From positions 26,122 to 90,121 of the forward strand of contig CAVWCW010000015.1 of NCBI GenBank assembly GCA_963753615.1: a stretch of DNA of 64,000 bases. Reading direction: 5' to 3'. The position numbers were made by a program, and so were the translations under genes. A model generated the notes under the pieces. It saw only the letters and a program-made list of their open reading frames with translations. It was not told the origin of the DNA and made no database searches. Origin of the DNA: CAVWCW01 sp963753615 (lineage in GTDB: Bacteria > Pseudomonadota > Gammaproteobacteria > Chromatiales > Chromatiaceae). This document shows positions 32,131 through 40,326 of the stretch, piece by piece. Position 1 is the first letter of the stretch. Each line of letters opens with the position of its first letter.

Positions 32131-32162
32131 AAAGGGCCGGCAGATTGCTCTGCCGGCCCTTT
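32131..32162. terminator. Terminator of sulfur globule protein gene 1 (bidirectional)
   Basis: A 14-base perfect stem aaagggccggcaga / tctgccggcccttt with a ttgc loop lies 38 bases past the stop codon on the minus strand. T residues on both sides let it work in either direction. The same hairpin is at 57200-57231 behind gene 2. Confidence 0.88.
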
Positions 32163-32199
32163 GTTCACGTCCGTGTGTTGGGGGAGACTAGCTCACTTC

Positions 32200-32520
32200 T
32201 TACTTGGCGGCCGGAGCGACCGGGGCAGCCGGAGCGACCGGGGCGCCGTAAGGCATGCCGTAGCCGTAAGGAGCGCCATAGCCGTAAGGGGCGCCGTAGC
32301 CATAAGGGCCGTAGTAGCTGTTGTAACGGTTGTAGCCGCGACCGTGTCCGCCGCCGCTCATGGACATGTTGAAGTCACCGTAGCCGTCGCCCATGAAGTC
32401 GTTCATCCAGTTGTTGGAACCGGGGTAACCGCCCCAAGGACCACCGCCCCAGAAGGCAGAGGCGGAAGCGGAAGCGGCGATAAGGGCGGTAGCGGCGGCG
32501 ATTTTGATGATCTTGGACAT
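32200..32520 (-). CDS. Sulfur globule protein, SgpA/SgpB type (paralog 1)
   Basis: A 106-residue secreted protein: signal peptide MSKIIKIAAATALIAASASASA, then a Gly/Tyr/Asn/Pro-rich repetitive body (FWGGGPWGG, MNDFMGDGYGDFNMSMSGGG, repeats of APYGYG). Composition, size and the FGDFNMSMSG segment match the sulfur globule proteins of Allochromatium vinosum, which form the protein coat around sulfur stored in the periplasm during sulfide or thiosulfate oxidation. Monocistronic, with a strong promoter and terminator. The ribosome binding site is AGGAG, eight bases before ATG. Confidence 0.85.
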   Translation of the reverse strand: MSKIIKIAAATALIAASASASAFWGGGPWGGYPGSNNWMNDFMGDGYGDFNMSMSGGGHGRGYNRYNSYYGPYGYGAPYGYGAPYGYGMPYGAPVAPAAPVAPAAK

Positions 32521-32610
32521 GTAAGTATCTCCTCGAGACGATGTTCGAATTTTGTGTTTATCGATACAGTCGGCAGCTGGTGTTTCGGTGCTTGCCTTCG
32601 ATGGGGAAGA

Positions 32611-32639
32611 AGTATATTAGTGTTTTCTGTATTAGTCAA
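32611..32639 (-). promoter_or_regulatory. Strong sigma-70 promoter of sulfur globule gene 1
   Basis: Minus strand: TTGACT (complement of 32634-32639), 17-base spacer, TATACT (complement of 32611-32616). This is close to consensus and predicts a start near 32604, a leader of about 85 bases. The same promoter, with 17-base spacer, precedes paralog 2. Confidence 0.85.
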
Positions 32640-33042
32640 CGCTTAATTTCCCCCGCTTTGTCGATGCCGGGAGAAGTTCCACCCACTCGAAACCAGCGGT
32701 CCACCCAGGCGGTAGCGGGAGATCCCGCTACCGAGGCAGATGCATAGAATGCCGACACCAGGTGAAAACGGCGCTGCTGGGCCCGCTAGGTCTTAACCCA
32801 CCTGGAGATAGCCCGACCTCCAGCGTCCTTCGGGGCTTTGCTGTCCTTGAGGACGTAGAGCATCAGGCGCCGGTTTGAACCGGCAGCGGGACTCCGCGCG
32901 GTGTTTGCCGAAGTCCGCTTACACGTTCCGTTCGGTCGTTCGGCGCTAACCGGTATCGGGTGTCGGCCGCTTCCGAATGAACGATTGAGACTACCGATTT
33001 ACCTTACCTACAACGGAGACCCGGGGGCCGAGCCAAGCGCGG
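32640..33042. other. Intergenic region between sulfur globule gene 1 and algW
   Basis: About 400 bases. I see no gene, RNA or strong repeat in it. It lies upstream of the sulfur globule gene on the minus strand and downstream of algW. Confidence 0.4.
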
Positions 33043-34179
33043 TTAATGCCCGGGCCGCTCGCTGGTGATGGCAGTAAGTTCCAGACGTTCGTTGCCGCGC
33101 CAGGCACCAATCTGAACCCGGGTGCCGGGTAGCTTGGTGGCGATCAGGCTGGACAGGTGGTGGACGTCCCGGGGCTCGGTCTGGTCGATATGGGTGATCA
33201 CGTCCCCGGGGCGCAGGCCCGCCAACGCTGCCGGGCCTTCTTCGCTGACTCCGGATACCAGCACCCCCCTGGCGTCGCGCAGACCGAAGGATTCCGCCAG
33301 CTCGGCGGTCACGTCCTGGCCGTTGATGCCGATCCAGGCCTGGGTCATGCGGCCGTTGGCGACCAGCTGCCGCATGACCCCGATCGCAAGCTCCACCGGG
33401 ATGGCGAACCCGATGCCGTGGGAGCTGCCGGTCTCGGAGAAGATGGCGGTATTGATTCCGATCAGCTCCCCTTCGGCATTGATCAAGGCGCCGCCGGAAT
33501 TGCCCGGGTTGATCGCCGCATCGGTCTGAATGAAGTTCTCGTAGGCATTGATGCCGAGCCGACTGCGGCCGGTGGCGCTGACGATACCCATGGTCACCGT
33601 CTGGCCGACTCCGAACGGATTGCCGATGGCTAGCACCACATCTCCGACCCTGATCTCGCCGGAATCCCCGAGCGGGGCGCTGGGCAGGTGTGGGGCGTCC
33701 TCGATCTTGAGTAAAGCGATATCGGTGTCGGCGTCGCTGCCTATCAGGCTGACCGATACGTCGCGGCCGTCCGCCAGTACGACCTTGATGCCTTCGGTCT
33801 CGGCGATATTGTGGTGGTTGGTGAGCAGGTAGCCTTCGGTTCCCACGATCACCCCGGACCCGAGGCTGGTCTCCAGCTCTTGCTGCGGCGTTTGTTCGCC
33901 GAAGAAATAGCGTAGCATCGGCGCTTGCTGGATCCGGCCGGGTTCGCGCTTGACCTTCGTCGAGTAGATATTGACCACCGATGGGGCCACTCGGTCGACC
34001 CCGTCAGCATAGGAGACCGGCCCGCTTCCCGAAGCCGCTGCAGATATCGGCTCTTGCTCCGCGGCAGGGGAGGCGGCTTCGCCGAAAAGGTCCGGGCGCA
34101 GTACCAGGATCGCCAGGGCGGCGGCGAGGGCGGCGGCCAACGACGTGCTGATGAGGGTGGCGACGGACTGGAATCTCAT
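33043..34179 (-). CDS. algW: DegS/AlgW-type periplasmic serine protease
   Basis: A 378-residue protease with an N-terminal membrane anchor (about residues 6-28), a trypsin-like domain with His123 (LLTNHHNIAE), Asp153 (DTDIALLKI) and Ser228 (NPGNSGGAL), and a single PDZ domain (about 275-365, GVLVSGVSEEGPAALAGLRPGD). One PDZ and a membrane anchor point to the DegS/AlgW branch, which senses misfolded outer-membrane proteins and starts cleavage of the anti-sigma factor for the envelope stress sigma factor. Divergent from nif3 with 68 bases between. Confidence 0.92.
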   Translation of the reverse strand: MRFQSVATLISTSLAAALAAALAILVLRPDLFGEAASPAAEQEPISAAASGSGPVSYADGVDRVAPSVVNIYSTKVKREPGRIQQAPMLRYFFGEQTPQQELETSLGSGVIVGTEGYLLTNHHNIAETEGIKVVLADGRDVSVSLIGSDADTDIALLKIEDAPHLPSAPLGDSGEIRVGDVVLAIGNPFGVGQTVTMGIVSATGRSRLGINAYENFIQTDAAINPGNSGGALINAEGELIGINTAIFSETGSSHGIGFAIPVELAIGVMRQLVANGRMTQAWIGINGQDVTAELAESFGLRDARGVLVSGVSEEGPAALAGLRPGDVITHIDQTEPRDVHHLSSLIATKLPGTRVQIGAWRGNERLELTAITSERPGH

Positions 34180-34247
34180 GTTGCAACTAACCTAACATTT
34201 ACCGCACCCGGCCGCGAGGGGCCGGTAAGCCTGACCGGAGGCCCTGG

Positions 34248-34997
34248 ATGCTGTCCCTTTCCCGCTTGCGTAGCTATTGCGATCAATTGTTGCGGATCGA
34301 CGAGTTCGACGATTATTGCCCCAACGGCCTCCAGGTGGAGAGCGGGCAGCAGGTGCAGCGGCTGGCCACCGGAGTCACTGCCAGCCAGGCCCTGATCGAC
34401 GCTGCGGCTGACTGGGGCGCGGATGCGCTGCTGGTGCACCACGGCTATTTCTGGAAGGGCGAGGCGCCCTGCATCCGCGGCCTCAAGGGACGGCGCATCG
34501 CCAGCCTGATCCGCCAGGGTATCAGCCTGCTGGCGTACCACCTGCCTCTGGACAGTCATTGGGAATTGGGCAACAACCGCCAGCTTGCCGACCGGCTCGG
34601 CATCCGCGAGGCGGAGCCCGCCGCAGACGGTGGGCTGCTCTGGCAGGGCCGCTTGGCCGAGGCCCTGAGCAGCGAGGATTTGAGTGCCCTGCTGGAGCGG
34701 GCATTGGGTCGGGCACCCCTGCACCTGCCGGGCGGACCCCTGCCGATCCGGCGCCTGGCCTGGTGCACCGGCGCGGCCCAGGGCTACATCGAGCAGGCGG
34801 CGGCACTGGGGATGGATGCCTATATCAGCGGCGAGGTCTCAGAGCAGACCGCGCACCAGGCGTCGGAACTGGGCATCCACTACTTCGCCGCCGGCCACCA
34901 CGCCACCGAACGCTATGGCGTGCAGGCGCTCGGCGAGCACCTGGCCAGCGAATTCGGGCTGGAGCACCGTTTTATCGAGATTCCCAACCCGGTTTAG
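34248..34997 (+). CDS. Nif3-like dinuclear metal center protein (YbgI family)
   Basis: A 249-residue protein of the Nif3/YbgI family. Metal-binding motifs are seen: LLVHHGYFW near residue 65, LLAYHLPLDSH near 95, and GHHATERYG close to the C terminus. These proteins form toroidal hexamers with two metal ions per subunit; related proteins act as GTP cyclohydrolase-like enzymes, but function is not firmly known. It is commonly found between algW/degS and petABC in gammaproteobacteria, as here. Confidence 0.93.
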   Translation: MLSLSRLRSYCDQLLRIDEFDDYCPNGLQVESGQQVQRLATGVTASQALIDAAADWGADALLVHHGYFWKGEAPCIRGLKGRRIASLIRQGISLLAYHLPLDSHWELGNNRQLADRLGIREAEPAADGGLLWQGRLAEALSSEDLSALLERALGRAPLHLPGGPLPIRRLAWCTGAAQGYIEQAAALGMDAYISGEVSEQTAHQASELGIHYFAAGHHATERYGVQALGEHLASEFGLEHRFIEIPNPV

Positions 34998-35287
34998 CCC
35001 GCGGCCCGGTCGAGGAGCCTGGCCTCAGCATACCAAAACCGCCGCCCGGCGGTGTTTCCGCCGGCCCCGCTGGTTGTCGTTTGAGGCCGGATGCGCAGTG
35101 CTTGGGCATGGGGCCCGGATGTGTCCCGGTTCGGGGCCACCGGCGCCTTGACCTGATACCGCTTATATATGAAAATGCTCCGTCTTTGTGGGGTAAATTC
35201 AGTATATTCTGAAGTCGTTTCAGACGGGGTAGCTGAAACCGCCCTGCCCAATCGCCATGTCTAGCCTACTCCGGGGAGTCCGAACCG

Positions 35288-35881
35288 ATGAGCGCAGCAG
35301 GAGTGGATCTAAAAAAGCGCCGCGTATTGACTGCCGCGGCCACTGTGGTCGGCGCCGTCGGTGCCGGCTTTGTCGCGGTGCCCTTCATCGCCTCCATGCA
35401 GCCCAGCGCCCGTGCCAAAGCGGCCGGGGCGCCGGTGGAAGCGGATATCAGCAAGCTCGAAATGGGCCAGTTGCTGCGCGTCAAGTGGCGCGGCAAACCG
35501 GTCTGGATCGTGCGCCGTAGCCCCGAGATGCTGGCGGCCCTGCCCGGGTTGGACAGCGTCCTGCGCGATCCGGACTCCGAGCAGTCGGAGCAGCCGCCCT
35601 ACTGCAAGAACACCGTTCGCGCCATCAAGCCCGAGTTCTTCGTGGCGGTGGGTATCTGCACGCACCTGGGCTGCTCGCCCACCTTCCGACCGGACATGTC
35701 TGCGGCCGATCTGGGCGCCGACTGGAAGGGGGGCTTCTTCTGTCCCTGTCACGGCTCTACCTTCGACCTGGCAGGGCGCGTCTATCAGGGGGTGCCGGCC
35801 CCGACGAACCTGGTGATTCCGCCCCACCAATACCTGTCCGACAGCCAGTTGCTGATCGGTGAAGACGGAGGAGCTGCCTGA
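35288..35881 (+). CDS. petA: Ubiquinol-cytochrome c reductase, Rieske iron-sulfur subunit
   Basis: A 197-residue Rieske protein of the bc1 complex. The N terminus carries a twin-arginine-like signal and anchor (KKRRVLTAAATVVGAVGAGF). The [2Fe-2S] ligands are Cys124 and His126 (CTHLGC) and Cys152 and His155 (CPCHGS); Cys129 and Cys154 make the stabilising disulfide. It takes an electron from quinol at the periplasmic face and passes it to cytochrome c1. Its stop overlaps the petB start by one base. Confidence 0.97.
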   Translation: MSAAGVDLKKRRVLTAAATVVGAVGAGFVAVPFIASMQPSARAKAAGAPVEADISKLEMGQLLRVKWRGKPVWIVRRSPEMLAALPGLDSVLRDPDSEQSEQPPYCKNTVRAIKPEFFVAVGICTHLGCSPTFRPDMSAADLGADWKGGFFCPCHGSTFDLAGRVYQGVPAPTNLVIPPHQYLSDSQLLIGEDGGAA

Positions 35882-37101
35882 TGAGCAAGCTAGCCAACAT
35901 GGTCGGCTGGATCGACGACCGCTTCCCCATGACCAAGGTGTGGAACGAGCACCTGGCCCAGTATTACGCGCCGAAGAACTTCAACTTCTGGTACTACTTC
36001 GGCTCCCTGGCTATCCTGATGCTGGTCAACCAGATCCTCACCGGCATCTGGCTGACCATGAACTACAAGCCGGACGCGGCCACTGCCTTCGCCTCGGTCG
36101 AGTACATCATGCGCGACGTGGACTGGGGCTGGGTGATTCGCTATATGCACTCCACCGGGGCCTCGTTCTTCTTTATCGTGGTCTATCTGCACATGTTCCG
36201 CGCCATGATGTACGGCTCGTACCAGAAGCCGCGCGAGCTGCTGTGGATTATCGGCATGCTGATCTACCTGGCGCTGATGGCCGAGGCCTTTATGGGCTAC
36301 CTGCTGCCTTGGGGCCAGATGTCGTTCTGGGGCGCTCAGGTGATCATCTCGCTGTTCGGCGCCGTCCCGGTGGTGGGTGAGGACCTGGCCCTGTGGATTC
36401 GCGGTGACTATGTGATCTCGGATGCCACCCTCAACCGCTTCTTCGCCTTCCACGTAATCGCTTTGCCCTTGGTGCTTGCCGCCTTGGTCTTCGTGCACAT
36501 CGTGGCCCTGCACAAGGTCGGTTCCAACAACCCGGACGGGGTCGAGATCAAGAAGATCAAGGACGAAAACGGCATCCCCAAGGACGGTATTCCGTTCCAT
36601 CCCTACTATACGGTCAAGGATATCGTCGGCGTGGTGGTGTTCCTGGCCATATTCTCGGTGGTGATTTTCTTCATGCCGGAGTTTGGCGGCTGGTTCCTGG
36701 AGGCTGACAACTTCATTCCTGCAGATCCGCTCAAGACCCCGGAGCACATCGTGCCGCTTTGGTACTTCACCCCCTTCTACGCCATCCTGCGCGCGGTACC
36801 CGACAAATTCCTCGGTGTCGTGGCCATGTTCGCGGCCATCGCCATGCTGTTCATTCTGCCTTGGCTAGACCGCAGCGGGGTCAAGTCGATTCGCTACAAG
36901 GGCCTGATCTACAAAGTGGCGCTGGCCGTGTTCGTGGTCAGCTTCGTGATGCTTGGCTACTTCGGCACTCAGCCCGCGACCCCGACTTACACCATGTTCG
37001 CACGGGTGTTCTCGGTGCTGTATTTCGCGTTCTTCCTGTTGATGCCCTTCTACAGCAAGATGGACAAGACCAAGCCGGTTCCGGAGAGGGTGACGAAATG
37101 A
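35881..37101 (+). CDS. petB: Ubiquinol-cytochrome c reductase, cytochrome b subunit
   Basis: A 406-residue, full-length cytochrome b with eight expected membrane helices. The heme-ligating histidines are in helix B (MHSTGASFFFIVVYLHMFRA) and helix D (FFAFHVIALPL, FVHIVALH). The quinol-site motif appears as PLWYFTPFYAILR, a variant of PEWY with Leu in place of Glu after Pro. It is the membrane core of the bc1 complex. Overlaps petC by four bases. Confidence 0.97.
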   Translation: MSKLANMVGWIDDRFPMTKVWNEHLAQYYAPKNFNFWYYFGSLAILMLVNQILTGIWLTMNYKPDAATAFASVEYIMRDVDWGWVIRYMHSTGASFFFIVVYLHMFRAMMYGSYQKPRELLWIIGMLIYLALMAEAFMGYLLPWGQMSFWGAQVIISLFGAVPVVGEDLALWIRGDYVISDATLNRFFAFHVIALPLVLAALVFVHIVALHKVGSNNPDGVEIKKIKDENGIPKDGIPFHPYYTVKDIVGVVVFLAIFSVVIFFMPEFGGWFLEADNFIPADPLKTPEHIVPLWYFTPFYAILRAVPDKFLGVVAMFAAIAMLFILPWLDRSGVKSIRYKGLIYKVALAVFVVSFVMLGYFGTQPATPTYTMFARVFSVLYFAFFLLMPFYSKMDKTKPVPERVTK

Positions 37102-37841
37102 AAAAGCTGAGATTCGCACTGCTGATTGCGGCTTTGCCGGGTTTGGTGCTGGCCTCCGGAGGCGCGCACCTCGACGACGCGAACGTCGACGTAAGCGACA
37201 ACGCGAGCCTGCAGCGCGGCGCCGGCATGTACTTCAACTACTGTGCCGGCTGCCATTCCCTTAAGTACATGCGATACAACCGCCTGACCGAAGACCTCGG
37301 GCTGAGCGAAGAGCAGGTGGTAGACAACCTGATGCTGGTCGACGCCAAGATCGGCGACACCATCCAGATCGCCATGCCGGCGGATGCCGCTGCCGGCTGG
37401 TTCGGTGTCCAGCCGCCCGACCTGTCGCTGATCGCACGGGCCAAGAAGAATGGGCCGGATTGGCTCTACACCTATCTGCGCAGCTTCTACCTGGATGCGT
37501 CGCGCCCGCTCGGTGTGAACAACATCGTGTTTCCCGATGTCGGCATGCCTCATGTGCTGTGGGAACTGCAGGGCTGGCAGGATGCAAAATTCGACATCGT
37601 CACCGACGAGCAGGGTAACCAGCACGAGGAGTTCGCCGGTTTCGAGTTGGTCAAGCCTGGCAGCATGAGCCCGGACGAGTACGACAGCGCGGTGCGCGAC
37701 CTGGTCAATTTCCTCACCTATGTGGGTGAGCCCGGCCAGTTGGCGCGCCAGAGTCTGGGTTGGAAGGTGTTGTTGTTCCTGGCCGTGTTCTTTGTGGTCG
37801 CCTTGTTGCTCAAGAAAGAGTATTGGAAGGACATCCACTAA
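37098..37841 (+). CDS. petC: Ubiquinol-cytochrome c reductase, cytochrome c1 subunit
   Basis: A 247-residue protein: signal peptide (MKKLRFALLIAALPGLVLAS), heme-binding CAGCHSLKYMRY, the distal methionine region FPDVGMPHVLWELQG, and a C-terminal membrane anchor (VLLFLAVFFVVALLLKKEYW). It accepts electrons from the Rieske centre and donates them to soluble cytochrome c. Start ATG overlaps the petB stop (ATGA). Confidence 0.97.
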   Translation: MKKLRFALLIAALPGLVLASGGAHLDDANVDVSDNASLQRGAGMYFNYCAGCHSLKYMRYNRLTEDLGLSEEQVVDNLMLVDAKIGDTIQIAMPADAAAGWFGVQPPDLSLIARAKKNGPDWLYTYLRSFYLDASRPLGVNNIVFPDVGMPHVLWELQGWQDAKFDIVTDEQGNQHEEFAGFELVKPGSMSPDEYDSAVRDLVNFLTYVGEPGQLARQSLGWKVLLFLAVFFVVALLLKKEYWKDIH

Positions 37842-37869
37842 ACCCTTTGACCCACCTCTGAGCACAGCG

Positions 37870-37902
37870 CGGGCGCACGGTATGGGATATACTGTGCGCC
37901 CG
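37870..37902. promoter_or_regulatory. Inverted repeat between petC and sspA
   Basis: cgggcgcac (37870-37878) and gtgcgcccg (37894-37902) form a perfect 9-base stem with a 15-base loop that contains TATACT (37888-37893). It could be the petABC terminator or an operator over the sspA promoter. No good -35 box is seen, and the T run is poor. Confidence 0.45.
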
Positions 37903-37962
37903 TCGTTGCTTTAGGCCCCAGCATAGCCATGCCGCGTGGGCCGATTTCTGGGAGACATCTAA

Positions 37963-38589
37963 ATGGCGGTAGTTGCCAACAAACGTTCCGTGATGACCAT
38001 GTACTCGAGCGCCCGTAGCGTCTACAGCCACCGGGTGCGGCTGGTGTTGGCGGAGAAGAACATCACGGTCGAGATCGTCGACGTAGAGCCGGGTGAACTG
38101 CCCGAAGACCTGCTGGACCTCAATCCCTACGGCAACCTGCCGACCCTGGCGGACCGGGACCTGGTGCTGTACGAGTCCGGAATCATCATGCAGTATCTGG
38201 ACGAGCGTTTTCCGCACCCGCCGTTGCTGCCGGTCGATCCGGTATCCCGGGCCCGCTCGCGTCAATTGATGTATCGGGTGGATCTAGACTGGTATCTTTT
38301 GGCGGGGCGCATCGGCGGCAAGACGGGCGCCGAGGCCGACGCCGCGCGCAAGCAGTTGGCCGAGAGCCTCACCGCTAGTGCCCCCATCTTTGCCGCCAAG
38401 CCGTTTTTCATGTGCGAGGAGTTGTCCCTGGTGGATTGCTGCATCGTACCCTTGCTGTGGCGCCTGCCGATGCTCGGCGTCAAGTTGCCGAAACAGGCCC
38501 AGTCGGTGCTCGACTATGGCGAGCGCATGTTCGCCCGTGACGCCTTTAAGAAAAGCCTGTCCGAATTCGAGCGCGAGATGCGCGACTGA
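37963..38589 (+). CDS. sspA: Stringent starvation protein A
   Basis: A 208-residue glutathione-transferase-fold protein. N-terminal thioredoxin-like domain (MTMYSSARSVYSHRVRLVLAEK, LNPYGNLPTLADRDLVLYES) and a helical C-terminal domain. SspA binds RNA polymerase and changes gene expression under starvation and acid stress; it lacks GST activity. The place after petABC and before sspB is conserved in gammaproteobacteria. Confidence 0.95.
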   Translation: MAVVANKRSVMTMYSSARSVYSHRVRLVLAEKNITVEIVDVEPGELPEDLLDLNPYGNLPTLADRDLVLYESGIIMQYLDERFPHPPLLPVDPVSRARSRQLMYRVDLDWYLLAGRIGGKTGAEADAARKQLAESLTASAPIFAAKPFFMCEELSLVDCCIVPLLWRLPMLGVKLPKQAQSVLDYGERMFARDAFKKSLSEFEREMRD

Positions 38590-38610
38590 GCGCGCCGAGC
38601 GCCCGCCCGC

Positions 38611-39003
38611 ATGACGTCCAACCGCCCCTATCTGATCCGTGCCATTTACGAGTGGCTCGCGGACAACCGGCTCACCCCCCACCTCCTGGTGGACGCGGCA
38701 GCCGACCAGGTGGTGGTGCCCGGGCAGTATGTGGAGGACGGCAGGATAGTGCTCAATATCGGGTCCAGTGCTGTGCAGGGTCTGGAACTGGGCAACGAAA
38801 TGATCTATTTCAGCGCTCGTTTTGGCGGCCAGCCGATGACCGTGCGGATTCCGCCCGGGGCGGTACTCGGTATCTACGCCCGGGAAAACGGCCGCGGCAT
38901 GCTGTTTGCGGAAGACGAGCCGGAGCCGGAGGGTGGCCCCCCGGAGCCGAGCCCGGAAGGCGGCCCGCCCCGGGAGCGCCCGTCCCTCAAGGTAGTCAAG
39001 TAG
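38611..39003 (+). CDS. sspB: ClpXP adaptor SspB
   Basis: A 130-residue adaptor that tethers ssrA-tagged proteins to ClpXP. The N-terminal binding domain starts RPYLIRAIYEWLADN and contains LNIGSSAVQGLELGN. A Pro/Glu-rich disordered linker follows and the protein ends RPSLKVVK, the C-terminal ClpX-binding tail. Directly follows sspA. Confidence 0.95.
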   Translation: MTSNRPYLIRAIYEWLADNRLTPHLLVDAAADQVVVPGQYVEDGRIVLNIGSSAVQGLELGNEMIYFSARFGGQPMTVRIPPGAVLGIYARENGRGMLFAEDEPEPEGGPPEPSPEGGPPRERPSLKVVK

Positions 39004-39023
39004 CCGCCCTGATCCGGACGACT

Positions 39024-39341
39024 TCAGGAACGGTCTTCCGGATGTTCCGGTAGCCCCATGCTCAGATCCTGCAACTGGATGCCGAGCATAGTGATATGCC
39101 CGGTGTGACGACCTGCCCCCTCCTCGCTGTAATCGAAGCGGTATACCCGGCGCAGGCGCACCCCTTCCGTCAGCCAGCGCAGCCCGAGGTTCTGCAGTGC
39201 CACCGTATAGTCGAGAAACTGCGCGCCGCGCCGCTCGCAGGCGGCACGCCCGATGCCGGTGGCGATCTCTCGAGCGCGCAAGCTGTCGAGCCAGAACCAT
39301 ATAGCCGCCAACAGGGCGGTGATCGCCAGCAGGGTAGACAT
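39024..39341 (-). CDS. DUF3301 membrane-anchored protein
   Basis: A 105-residue protein with one N-terminal membrane helix (LLAITALLAAIWFWLDSL) followed by ARE, the conserved CERRGAQFLDYTVAL segment and RRVYRFDYS. This matches DUF3301, a small inner-membrane protein family of unknown role in gammaproteobacteria. Convergent with sspB. Confidence 0.85.
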   Translation of the reverse strand: MSTLLAITALLAAIWFWLDSLRAREIATGIGRAACERRGAQFLDYTVALQNLGLRWLTEGVRLRRVYRFDYSEEGAGRHTGHITMLGIQLQDLSMGLPEHPEDRS

Positions 39342-39406
39342 TGGGCTTCCGAGCGCAGAAGATGGGGACCTCGGATGCTACTGGGTGAAGCGGGATCAGG
39401 CAAACC

Positions 39407-39907
39407 ATGATCAGAATCGTACAGGGTGACATCACCAAATTGACGGTGGACGCCATCGTCAACGCCGCCAACTCGAGCCTGCTTGGCGGCGGTGGGGTGG
39501 ACGGCGCCATCCACCGGGCCGCCGGCCCCGAGCTTCTGGAGGCGTGCCGTGAAATCGGCGGCTGTCCCACCGGAGAGGCCCGAATCACGCCGGGGTTTCG
39601 GTTGCCGGCGCGCTGGGTGATCCACACCGTGGGCCCGGTCTGGCACGGCGGCGAACGCGGCGAGCCCGAGTTGCTGCGGGCCTCCTATGACCACTCGCTC
39701 CAGCTTGCACGCGCCCATGGCCTGCAAACCGTCGCCTTTCCCGCCATCAGCACCGGCGTCTACGGTTACCCGATCGAAGCGGCTGCGCGCATCGCGCTGA
39801 CCGTCATGCACGACGCCGAGCGCGAGTTCCACGAGCTGATCGCGTGCTGCTTCAGTCCGCAGGATACCGAAGTCTACCGCGCCCTGTGCGCCGACTGCCG
39901 GCGCTAG
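39407..39907 (+). CDS. Macrodomain O-acetyl-ADP-ribose deacetylase (YmdB type)
   Basis: A 166-residue stand-alone macrodomain. Signature residues are DAIVNAANSSLLGGGGVDGAIHRA (written here as its two halves NAANSSLLGGG and VDGAIHRA), CPTGEARITPG, HTVGP and PAISTGVYGYP. Members of this subfamily hydrolyse O-acetyl-ADP-ribose and remove ADP-ribose from acidic residues. The conserved Asn and Asp of the active site are present. Confidence 0.93.
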   Translation: MIRIVQGDITKLTVDAIVNAANSSLLGGGGVDGAIHRAAGPELLEACREIGGCPTGEARITPGFRLPARWVIHTVGPVWHGGERGEPELLRASYDHSLQLARAHGLQTVAFPAISTGVYGYPIEAAARIALTVMHDAEREFHELIACCFSPQDTEVYRALCADCRR

Positions 39908-39929
39908 CACACCGGCACGGACGATCCCG

Positions 39930-40157
39930 ATGTTCAATTGGCTGGACCGAATCAATCTGGCAACTGTCGCCATACCGGCGGTGTTTCTCGCCCTCGCTCC
40001 CTTCGCCCCCGAGCCGCACCTGTGGGAAAAATTGAAGATGCTCGCAGCCGGTACCCTGGTGCGCCCGATCGACATCTTCGACCTGTTGATGCACGGCCTG
40101 CCCCTGGTGCTGCTAATCATCAAGCTGGTGCGTATGCGTCGTCAGGGCGCTGCTTGA
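39930..40157 (+). CDS. Small two-helix membrane protein
   Basis: A 75-residue protein with two likely membrane segments (about residues 9-26 and 50-68) joined by a loop EPHLWEKLKMLAAGTLVRP. It starts 22 bases after the macrodomain gene and may be co-transcribed. I do not recognise a characterised family. Confidence 0.6.
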   Translation: MFNWLDRINLATVAIPAVFLALAPFAPEPHLWEKLKMLAAGTLVRPIDIFDLLMHGLPLVLLIIKLVRMRRQGAA

Positions 40158-40326
40158 GGCGGCAGTGGAGCGCCCTATCTGTTAGAGTGGCAGCAAGACT
40201 TTCAGCGCGAACCTCACCGCCCGGAGCGCGCCGGACCATTGGGGCAGGGACGCCCGCCACGACACTCCTCCGCGCGTTCCGGGCGGTGACCCTAGCGCGC
40301 CGTCCAACTGCCGAACCGAGGTTGGA

